From NCBI GenBank assembly GCA_035295665.1, contig DATGIQ010000654.1:1-31245 (forward strand): DNA of 31,245 nt, written 5' to 3'. This stretch comes from DATGIQ01 sp035295665. GTDB taxonomy: Bacteria > Planctomycetota > Planctomycetia > Gemmatales > Gemmataceae. This document shows positions 17,816-24,857 of the stretch, piece by piece. Made by a program: the position numbers and the translations under genes. The notes under the pieces were generated by a model. It was not told where the DNA came from. It worked only from the letters and a program-made list of their open reading frames with translations, and ran no database searches. Numbering within the stretch: position 1 is the stretch's first letter; each line of letters begins with the position of its first letter.

Positions 17816-18325
17816 ATGCACGAGAATGGGAGTGCGGATTGCCGTCAAGCCCGGCGGCTCCTGGAGAGTGCGGCCGGTCCTGACCACCCCGACGTCGCCA
17901 AAGTGCTCAATACGCTCGGCAGCCTCTGCGAGGACCGAGGCGACGATGCCGAGGCCGAACAACTCTACCAGCGCTCGGTGCAAATTATGGCCAAGACACG
18001 GGGCGACGCTGCCCTGCAGCGAATCCGCGTGCAGTCGTTGAGCCACCTGGCAGGTGTTTACCGTGTCCAGGGACGCTATCGCCAGGCGGAAGCGCTTTAC
18101 CGTCGGGCCTTGGCCACCGCCGAGAAGACGTTCGGGCGCCACGATCTGGAAGTCGCGACCCTGCTTAACAACTTGGCCGTGCTCTACAAGTACACGGCCA
18201 GCTTTTCCGAGGCGGGGCGGCTCTACCTGCGTGCCCTGGCAATCACGATGAAGGTCTTAGGGCCCGAGCACGCCGAAGTGGCAAGGAGAAGCTTCTCGGG
18301 CCAAACCATCTCGACGTGGCCATGA
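17816..18325 (+). CDS. TPR-repeat protein, truncated by frameshift
   Basis: This encodes 169 residues from the ATG at 17816; an in-frame ATG at 17687 would add 43 residues with no TPR character and no ribosome binding site. Three 42-residue tetratricopeptide units of the kinesin-light-chain type (TPR_12) are visible: DHPDVAKVLNTLGSLCEDRG..., RIRVQSLSHLAGVYRVQGRY... and HDLEVATLLNNLAVLYKYTA.... The fourth begins EHAEVA and then runs into an unrelated tail (RRSFSGQTISTWP). TPR reading resumes in another frame at 18283. TPR proteins bind protein partners; in this operon it may hold substrate or exporter parts. The gene lies between the peptide gene and the HlyD adaptor. Confidence 0.65.
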   Translation: MHENGSADCRQARRLLESAAGPDHPDVAKVLNTLGSLCEDRGDDAEAEQLYQRSVQIMAKTRGDAALQRIRVQSLSHLAGVYRVQGRYRQAEALYRRALATAEKTFGRHDLEVATLLNNLAVLYKYTASFSEAGRLYLRALAITMKVLGPEHAEVARRSFSGQTISTWP

Positions 18326-18591
18326 CGCTCAACAACTTAGCCGTCCTGCGCCACGTGCAAGGACAGCTCCGTACTTCGTCAGCGCTCTATCAGCGTGCGC
18401 TGGCCATCCTTGAACAAGCGCTCGGCGAGAAGCATCCCAAGGTGACCGCCTGTCGCGCCAACTACGCCGGTCTCGTGCGTGCAATGAATCGATCCGGCTC
18501 GCCACAATCAGGTCAAGGACTATCTCAACCGTCCGGCCAGGAGGGTTTCTCCCCATGTCTGCTGGATTCTCCCGTTCGCTCCGTGCCCTAG
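18283..18591 (+). pseudogene. Out-of-frame continuation of the TPR gene
   Basis: In a different frame from the preceding TPR gene this encodes KEKLLGPNHLDVAMTLNNLA, then a TPR unit (LRHVQGQLRTSSALYQRALAILEQALGE), a partial one (KHPKVTACRANYAGLVRAM) and a low-complexity tail. The GPEHAEVA and GPNHLDVA anchors are 38 bases apart instead of the 126 expected for one TPR unit. Therefore 88 bases are missing, which shifts the frame. The end overlaps the HlyD start by 37 bases. An ATG at 18316 could restart translation, but I see no good ribosome binding site. Confidence 0.55.
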
Positions 18592-19742
18592 AAGTCGATC
18601 GTGCCCGCCGACGATCCGGCGAGTTGCTGGTGGTTGCCCTGCTGGCTACCTGGATATGCTGGTTCGTGTTTGGCCGCGTAACGGTGTATGAGGTCAGCGA
18701 CCAGGCCCGGCTGGAAGTCGCGAGCTTGGCCCATCCCGTGGCGGCCGCGGTGGGAGGGCAGGTCCGCGAATGCCGCCTGGCGATTGGCCGAGAAGTCCAA
18801 GCCCACGATGTCTTGCTCGTACTCGATGCCGAGAGTGAACAGCTGGCGCTCCAGGAAAAGCGCACCCGCCACGCCACGCTTGAGAGCCGCCTCCAAGCCC
18901 TGCACCGAGAGACCGAGGCCGAGCGCGCTGCTTTGCAGGTGCAGCGTCATGCGCGGGAGCTGGCGCACAAAGAATCCCAGGAGGGGCTGGCCAAGGCCGA
19001 GGCGCAGCAGACCTTTGCGGAGCACCAGCTCGTCATGCTCAGTCGGCTTCAGGCCCAGCACGCGGCTTCCGACCTGGAACTCCGCCGTAGCCGGGCCGAA
19101 GCCCAGGCCAGCCAGGCGGCCGTCCGGGAGCTTACGCTGGCGGGTGGCCGGATTGAGCAGGACCGGCTCGTGCAGGAGGGAGAACGGCAAGCCCGGCTGG
19201 CAAAGCTGGAACGCGAGGCTGTTGAGCTGGCCAGCGACGCCGCCGTCGAAGAAGCCGCCATCCGCCGGCTCGAACACGACATTGCCTTGCGTACGCTGCG
19301 GGCGCCCGTCTCCGGGCGTGTCGAAGAGGCAGCCGAGCTACCCGCTGGGGCGGTGGTTCGGCCAGGAGAGAAGCTGGGGGCGATCGTGCCGTCTGGTGAG
19401 CCGCGCGCGGTGGCCTGGTTTGCCGCCGCGGCGATCGGGCGTGTCCGCCCTGGCCAGCCGGCACGGCTGCGCCTGGAGGGCTTCCCCTGGACCCAATATG
19501 GAACCGTCGCGGCCCACATCGCCAATGTCGGCAGCGAAGCCAAGGACGGCCTGGTACGCGTGGAACTGGCGCTGGATGCCGGTCCGGCTTCGGCGATTCC
19601 CCTTGGACATGGCCTGCCGGGCTCGGCCGAGGTCGAGATCGAGCAGGTTTCTCCGGCTGCTCTGGTGCTGCGTGCCACCGGGCAGTATCTTGGCGGATAC
19701 CGCGTTTCTCACCACCACGATCAAGACCGGATCCAACCATGA
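18555..19742 (+). CDS. HlyD-family membrane fusion (periplasmic adaptor) protein
   Basis: This is a 395-residue protein; AGGAGGG lies 9 bases before the ATG. There is a short cytoplasmic N-terminus, then one membrane helix at about 23-43 (ELLVVALLATWICWFVFG). The first half of a lipoyl-like domain lies at about 51-97 (VAAAVGGQVRECRLAIGREVQAHDVLL is the recognisable core). A long Glu/Ala/Arg-rich coiled coil spans about 97-250. The second lipoyl half, LRAPVSGRVEEAAELPAG, is at about 258-275, followed by a beta-barrel region to about 360 (EPRAVAWFAAAAIGRVRPGQPARLRL). In type I secretion such adaptors bridge an inner-membrane ABC transporter to the outer membrane. Its stop codon overlaps the next start (ATGA), so the two are translationally coupled. 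No TolC-like partner is in the window. Confidence 0.88.
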   Translation: MSAGFSRSLRALEVDRARRRSGELLVVALLATWICWFVFGRVTVYEVSDQARLEVASLAHPVAAAVGGQVRECRLAIGREVQAHDVLLVLDAESEQLALQEKRTRHATLESRLQALHRETEAERAALQVQRHARELAHKESQEGLAKAEAQQTFAEHQLVMLSRLQAQHAASDLELRRSRAEAQASQAAVRELTLAGGRIEQDRLVQEGERQARLAKLEREAVELASDAAVEEAAIRRLEHDIALRTLRAPVSGRVEEAAELPAGAVVRPGEKLGAIVPSGEPRAVAWFAAAAIGRVRPGQPARLRLEGFPWTQYGTVAAHIANVGSEAKDGLVRVELALDAGPASAIPLGHGLPGSAEVEIEQVSPAALVLRATGQYLGGYRVSHHHDQDRIQP

Positions 19743-22525
19743 CGCGCCGCCGTCTGTCCCGACCACGCCTGCTCGTGCCGGAAGTGGTACAGACGTCGGG
19801 AATGGACTGCGGACCGGCGACGCTCAAATGTCTGTTGGACGGATTCGGCATTCCCGTTCACTACGGCCGGCTCCGCGAAGCCTGCCAGACCGACGTGGAT
19901 GGTACCAGCATCGATGTGCTGGAACAGGTGGCCTGCCAGATGGGCCTCTGCGCCGAGCAGATCATGCTGCCGGTGAATCACGTGTTGCTTGCCGAGGCAG
20001 AGGCGCTGCCGGCCATTGTGGTCACCCGACTGCCGAACGGCCTTACCCATTTCGTGCTGGCCTGGCGCCGCCACGGTCCCGTCGTCCAGATCATGGACCC
20101 GAGCATGGGGCGACGCTGGGTCCCTTGCCACCGCTTTCTCGATGAGATCTTTGTCCACACGCATCGCATCCGGGCCGAAACCTGGTACGAATGGGCGTGC
20201 TCCGAGAATTTTCGCCGGCCGCTGGCCCGCCGCTTGCGCGACCTGGGGCTCGCCGCTGCGGGCCCGGTTTGGATCGACCAGGCAACCGGAAATGGCTGGC
20301 GCGCGCTGGCCGAACTGGATGCGACCACCCGGCTCGCGGAAACGCTGGTGCGGGCCGGAGGGCTCAAAAAGGGCCGCGAGATCCGCCGCGCCTTCCCTGT
20401 GCTGCTCGCCCGCGCCCGTGCCGAGACGCCGAGCGGAGCCAAGCTGATTCCCGAAAGCTATTGGTCCGTTCTGCCTGCCTGCCCGCCCCCCAATCCTCTT
20501 TCCGAAGGGGAAAAGCATATCGAAGACGAAGTCTTGATCCGCGGTGCCGTGCTGGTGCGCGTGCGGGCTCATGAAGACAGTCCAGCCGATACGAAGGCAG
20601 CAAGCGCAGAGAAGTCGACGCTGAGTCCCGAACTTGCGGCGGCCTGCGCAGAGCCGGCCAGTCGACCCTTGGAGGCGCTCTTCCGACTCTTTCGCCACCA
20701 TGGGCGGCTTTTTTTTGTGGCGATGTTTGTCGGCTTGCTCCTGGCCGCGGGCAGCTCGGTCTTGGAAGCGGTCCTGCTCCGGGGCATCCTCGATCTGGAG
20801 CGCGACTTGCGCCTGGTCCAGCAGCGTCTTTTGGCGATCGGCCTATTTGGCGTCTTTGCCGGGTTGGTTCTGGTGCTCGAATGGCGGGTCGCCGCGGCCC
20901 TCATGCGGCTGGGCCGGCATTTGGAAGCCGGTTTCCGCGTCGCCTTTGGGAACAAGATTCCGCGGCTCAACGATCGCTATTTTCAGAGCCGGCCAACTTC
21001 CGACATGGCCGACCGAAGTCATGCGATTTACCAGATTCGTCTGTTGCCGGGGCTCGCCGGCAAATTCGTCCGGGCAGCCCTGACCCTGGTGATCACGGCC
21101 GGGGCCATCGCCTGGATCCAACCCGCAGCCGCGCTTCCGGCATTCTTGGCCGCCGCAAGCGCCCTGCTCCTGCCGGCGGCGTTCACCCCGCTCTTGCGAG
21201 AGCTGGATCTCCGGGTGCGGACGCACGCCGGTGCCCTGAGTCGCTTTTACCTCGATGCTTTGCTGGGATTGGCGGCGATCCGCGCCCATGGAGCCGATAT
21301 CCCCGTGCGCCGCGAACAGGAGAGCCTCCTGGCCGAGTGGGTGCGGGCCAGTCAACGCCTTCTTCGCTGGGTGGTGGTGGTCGAGGGACTGCAATTCCTC
21401 ACCGGCTTTGGCCTGGCCGGCTGGCTCCTGCTCCTGCACGCTGGCCGCGCCAGCGATGTTGGAGGAGCCTTGCTGCTTGCCTACTGGGCCCTGAGCTTTC
21501 CCGTTGTGGGTGGGGAAATCTGCTTGCTCTTCCGGCAATATCCGCTGCACCGCAATACGATCATGCGTTTGCTGGAGCCACTGGGCGCGCCCGAAGCAGA
21601 GGACCAGGTGACAGGGTCGCGAGGTGACGAGGTAAACGAACCAGACGGTGAGCCAGCCGACGGCAGGGCATCCTCGTTCTCCTTGTCATCCAGTCAGGCC
21701 AGGAAGGGAGTAGCGGTCACGTTGGAGGGCGTCACGGTCCGCGCCGCCGGGCATACGATCCTGGAAGATATCCATGTCCACATCGAGGCGGGGAGCGAAG
21801 TCGCCATTGTCGGTGCCTCGGGCGCGGGGAAATCGACTTTGGTGGGCCTTTTGCTCGGTTGGCATCGGACGGCCTGCGGGCGTGTGCTCATTGATGGCGA
21901 ACCGCTCGATGCGGCGCGGCTGGACCGGCTGCGGACGGAGACTGCTTGGGTCGATCCTGCCGTTCAGCTCTGGAATCGCTCACTGATCCAGAACCTTCTG
22001 TATGGCAGCCACGCGGACGGCCCTGCCGCCGTTGGCGAAGTGCTAGACGAGGCTGATCTGTACTCGGTGGTTCAGCACTTTCCGGATGGGCTACAGACGG
22101 TCGTGGGGGAGGGCGGCGGACTGCTCTCCGGTGGGCAGGGACAACGCGTTCGCCTGGGGCGGGCCTTGGTTCGATCGGCCGCACGCCTGGTCGTTTTCGA
22201 CGAGCCTTTTCGTGGCCTGGACAGGGCGCAGCGGCGTAAGTTACTCCAGCGCGTGCGGCGATGCTACCAGGGAGCCACGTTTCTTTGCATCACCCACGAT
22301 GTGGGGGAGACCCGCGAATTTGGGCGCGTTTTGGTCATCGATTCGGGGCGCGTGGTCGAGGACGGTTGCCCGGCACGGCTAGCCGAGGATTTGCATTCGC
22401 GTTACCGGGCGCTGCTCGATGCGGAGGAAGCGGTCCGTTCGGGGCATTGGTCCAGTGCCATCTGGCGCCGCCTCTGGCTCGAATCGGGACAGGTGCTTGC
22501 GGGCCGAGCGGAGGAGGGCATGTGA
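19739..22525 (+). CDS. Peptidase C39-domain ABC transporter (peptide processing and export)
   Basis: This is a 928-residue protein. The N-terminal C39 cysteine peptidase domain (about 10-135) has the complete catalytic set: oxyanion Gln18, Cys24 in MDCGPATL, His104 in LTHFVLAW and Asp120 in IMDPSMG. Residues about 140-300 are an extended linker. Membrane helices span about 315-590. The ATPase domain begins near 655: Walker A GASGAGKST at about 691-699, signature LSGGQ at about 796, Walker B RLVVFDEP and H-loop ITHD. The Q-loop glutamine is not obvious (WVDPAVQLW where VPQDP is usual). C39 ABC transporters cut leader peptides from small secreted peptides during export. The gene overlaps its neighbours by 4 bases at both ends. 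Two linkers carry low-complexity repeat-like DNA. Confidence 0.9.
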   Translation: MTRRRLSRPRLLVPEVVQTSGMDCGPATLKCLLDGFGIPVHYGRLREACQTDVDGTSIDVLEQVACQMGLCAEQIMLPVNHVLLAEAEALPAIVVTRLPNGLTHFVLAWRRHGPVVQIMDPSMGRRWVPCHRFLDEIFVHTHRIRAETWYEWACSENFRRPLARRLRDLGLAAAGPVWIDQATGNGWRALAELDATTRLAETLVRAGGLKKGREIRRAFPVLLARARAETPSGAKLIPESYWSVLPACPPPNPLSEGEKHIEDEVLIRGAVLVRVRAHEDSPADTKAASAEKSTLSPELAAACAEPASRPLEALFRLFRHHGRLFFVAMFVGLLLAAGSSVLEAVLLRGILDLERDLRLVQQRLLAIGLFGVFAGLVLVLEWRVAAALMRLGRHLEAGFRVAFGNKIPRLNDRYFQSRPTSDMADRSHAIYQIRLLPGLAGKFVRAALTLVITAGAIAWIQPAAALPAFLAAASALLLPAAFTPLLRELDLRVRTHAGALSRFYLDALLGLAAIRAHGADIPVRREQESLLAEWVRASQRLLRWVVVVEGLQFLTGFGLAGWLLLLHAGRASDVGGALLLAYWALSFPVVGGEICLLFRQYPLHRNTIMRLLEPLGAPEAEDQVTGSRGDEVNEPDGEPADGRASSFSLSSSQARKGVAVTLEGVTVRAAGHTILEDIHVHIEAGSEVAIVGASGAGKSTLVGLLLGWHRTACGRVLIDGEPLDAARLDRLRTETAWVDPAVQLWNRSLIQNLLYGSHADGPAAVGEVLDEADLYSVVQHFPDGLQTVVGEGGGLLSGGQGQRVRLGRALVRSAARLVVFDEPFRGLDRAQRRKLLQRVRRCYQGATFLCITHDVGETREFGRVLVIDSGRVVEDGCPARLAEDLHSRYRALLDAEEAVRSGHWSSAIWRRLWLESGQVLAGRAEEGM
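20484..20518 (+). repeat. Small palindrome-like insert in the C39-ABC linker
   Basis: DNA around CCCCCAATCCTCTTTCCGA and AGGGGAAAAG can fold into a short stem (CTTTCC with GGGGAAAAG) and encodes PPPNPLSEGEK. From memory this resembles the short CCTCTCCCCGAAGGGGAGAGG-like repeats found in planctomycete genomes. It lies in frame in the linker between peptidase and membrane domains. Confidence 0.4.
21603..21710 (+). repeat. AGGTGAC-type degenerate repeat in the ABC linker
   Basis: Degenerate AGGTGAC-like units (AGGTGAC, AGGGTCGCG, AGGTGACG, AGGTAAACG) start this stretch, and CTCCTTGTCATCC closes it near 21690 in the opposite sense. The encoded residues (DQVTGSRGDEVNEPDGEP and a Ser-rich stretch) are low-complexity and hydrophilic, unlike the rest of the transporter. 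They separate membrane and ATPase domains. Confidence 0.4.
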
Positions 22526-24669
22526 CCGCGGCCGGGACCGACATCAGTTGGCCTGCTTCCCGATTGGGGGAAGCAATGGAAGCGCTGGGCCGAGATAGCG
22601 GCCTGGGAGTGAAGACGGTACCGGTGGAATGGCCGCCGGAGAAGCTCGTTACGGAAGGCGGCGAGCAGCTGGGACGCTGGATCGAGGCGGCAGCCCGGTG
22701 GCTGGACCTCGAGGCCGAGGCCGTCGAAGTGACGTACGCGGACGTGCCCGAGTTCCTGCGCCATGCAGGTCCAGCCATCCTGCGCATTGTCGTTGCCAAA
22801 GAAGCCGCTTACGAGATCCGGTTTCTCGTCCTCGTCGCCGGTGATCGAAAGACCGCGTCGCTGTTGACCTCAAGCTTGACGCGCGTCCGCCTGGCGATAG
22901 ACGGGCTCCGCGCCCTTCTTTGCCGGGAAGAGGAAAGCTCTTGGGCGGGCCTGGTGGATGAGATGTTTACCGAGGCGGACATCCCAAGACGGCGTCGCCA
23001 GCGGGCCCGACAAGCTCTCCTGGACGAACTGCTGGCCACGACCCGCGTGAGTCGCTGTTGGCTCATTCGCTCCGCACCGGAGACGGGGCTCATGGTTCAG
23101 ATCCGCCAGGCCCGTTTCCTCGGACTCTTGCTTCGCCTCGTCACCGCCCACGCTTGTGAATATGGCCTGTGGATCCTGTCGTGGTGGCTGCTCGGATGGA
23201 TGACCCTTCAAGGCCGCGTGGATCAGGGTTGGCTGCTCGGTTGGCTGCTCCTCCTCCTCACCCTCATTCCGTGCCGGCTCCTGGCCACGTCTGCGGGTGG
23301 GCGGCTGGCCATTCAGGCGGGGGCGCTGCTCAAGCGCCGACTGCTCTTCGGGGCGCTGCGGCTGGAAGCAGACGAGATCCGGCATCTGGGCGTTGGCCAC
23401 TTGCTTGGGCGGACCCTCGAGTCCGGCGCCGTCGAATCGGCGGCTCTTACCGGCGGGCTCCTGAGCCTGACGGCCGTGATCGAACTGATCTTGGCAGGTT
23501 CCGTCCTCGGCGCCGGCGCTGGCAGCTGGAGCCATGTCACCCTGCTCTTGGTCACCGCATTCGCTACCTCCTGGCTGGGCCTGCGCTACTACCGGCAGCA
23601 GCGCCGCTGGACGGGGGAGCGGTTGGAATTGACGCACGATCTGGTAGAACAAATGGTCGGTCATCGCACGCGGCTGGCTCAGGAGGCACGCGCCCACTGG
23701 AACAAGGGCGAGGATCAAGCGCTGGAGCGTTATCTCAACATCTCGCGGAATCTGGACGGAGCGGGGTTGGTGTTCCAGGTGCTCGTGCCACGCGGCTGGC
23801 TGCTCGCTGGCCTGCTCGGGTTGGCTCCGGCTTTCCTCGCCGGGAATCGCTCAACGGCGGCGCTGGCGGTCGGGGTAGGGGGTGTCCTCCTCGCTTTCCG
23901 GGCGTTCCAGAATCTGGTTGCGGGCCTTGATCGACTGACGGGGGCAGCGATCGCCTGGGAGCGCATCCATCTCTTTTGGGAGGCGGCGGCCCGCCGCCAA
24001 CCAATCGGCCAGCCCAGATTGACCGTCCGGCCGACGCTCGGCCAAGCTCACGACCGGAGCGCTCTGCTCGATGCTCGGGATCTCGTGTACCGTTATCGCG
24101 ACCGCTCCGAAGCCGTTCTGCAAGGGGCCGCACTGCGGGTCTGCGCGGGCGATCGGCTGCTTCTCGAAGGACCATCCGGCGGCGGCAAATCGACACTGGC
24201 AGCGTTGCTGGCGGGATGTCGCCGCCCTGACGCCGGACTGCTGCTGCTGGGTGGACTGGACTATTCCACGCTGGGAGCCGAGGGCTGGCGGCAACGGGTC
24301 GTCCTGGTCCCGCAATTCCACGAGAATCACGTCTTCATGGGCACATTTGCGTTTAACGCGCTCCTGGGTCGAGGTTGGCCGCCGCGGGAGGCCGATCTGG
24401 AGGAAGTCGAACGGATCTGTCGCGCCCTGGAACTGGGGCCGCTTCTGGATCGGATGCCCGCAGGATTGCAGCAACAGGTCGGGGAAACCGGTTGGCAGCT
24501 CAGTCACGGCGAAAAGAGCCGGCTGTACATCGCCCGGGCCTTGCTCCAACGAGCGGATCTCCTGATTCTCGATGAGAGCTTCGCCGCCCTCGATCCCCAT
24601 ACGCTTCAGAAAACGCTTGCCCTCGTGCTCGAGTGGGCGCCGACCGTCCTCGTGATCGCGCATCCATGA
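22522..24669 (+). CDS. Second ABC transporter (membrane and ATPase domains), partner of the C39 transporter
   Basis: This is a 715-residue protein. The GTG at 22522 overlaps the previous stop (GTGA), with GGAGGAGGG just upstream; an ATG at 22576 with GGGGGAAG before it is an alternative start. Residues about 1-135 (SYADVPEFLRHAGPAILRI-like, here TYADVPEFLR) look like a C39-derived domain without catalytic Cys, His or Gln. Membrane helices span about 190-480. ATPase motifs: Walker A GPSGGGKST near 551, Q-loop VPQFHEN, a degenerate signature LSHGEKSR near 659, Walker B LLILDES and H-loop IAHP. The protein ends two residues after the H-loop His, so the usual C-terminal strand region is absent. 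It probably forms a heterodimer with the C39 transporter, as in the two-ABC NHLM-type peptide export systems. Confidence 0.85.
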   Translation: MTAAGTDISWPASRLGEAMEALGRDSGLGVKTVPVEWPPEKLVTEGGEQLGRWIEAAARWLDLEAEAVEVTYADVPEFLRHAGPAILRIVVAKEAAYEIRFLVLVAGDRKTASLLTSSLTRVRLAIDGLRALLCREEESSWAGLVDEMFTEADIPRRRRQRARQALLDELLATTRVSRCWLIRSAPETGLMVQIRQARFLGLLLRLVTAHACEYGLWILSWWLLGWMTLQGRVDQGWLLGWLLLLLTLIPCRLLATSAGGRLAIQAGALLKRRLLFGALRLEADEIRHLGVGHLLGRTLESGAVESAALTGGLLSLTAVIELILAGSVLGAGAGSWSHVTLLLVTAFATSWLGLRYYRQQRRWTGERLELTHDLVEQMVGHRTRLAQEARAHWNKGEDQALERYLNISRNLDGAGLVFQVLVPRGWLLAGLLGLAPAFLAGNRSTAALAVGVGGVLLAFRAFQNLVAGLDRLTGAAIAWERIHLFWEAAARRQPIGQPRLTVRPTLGQAHDRSALLDARDLVYRYRDRSEAVLQGAALRVCAGDRLLLEGPSGGGKSTLAALLAGCRRPDAGLLLLGGLDYSTLGAEGWRQRVVLVPQFHENHVFMGTFAFNALLGRGWPPREADLEEVERICRALELGPLLDRMPAGLQQQVGETGWQLSHGEKSRLYIARALLQRADLLILDESFAALDPHTLQKTLALVLEWAPTVLVIAHP

Positions 24670-24673
24670 AGCG

Positions 24674-24811
24674 GTTGGCGCGCGCCAACGCGCGCTTCCC
24701 GCTGCGTCACAGCCAGCTTCCAAAGGCGCGGATATGCCAACGCTTCACCACCTGGGTCAGTACGCAGGAGCGAACCAAGCGGGGCGCGGCCGAGCGCGGA
24801 GAACGCCCCGC
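24674..24811. terminator. Hairpins between convergent ABC transporter and rseP genes
   Basis: A perfect palindrome GTTGGCGCGCGCCAAC at 24674-24689 starts 5 bases after the transporter stop. A second stem, GCGGGGCG at 24779-24786 with CGCCCCGC at 24804-24811, lies nearer the rseP stop. Neither has a T-run. Placement between convergent genes suggests transcription end points, but this is tentative. Confidence 0.35.
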
Positions 24812-24857
24812 GCCGGGCCGGACAGCAGCAATAGCCCTGGAATTGCGTGAACGGCCG

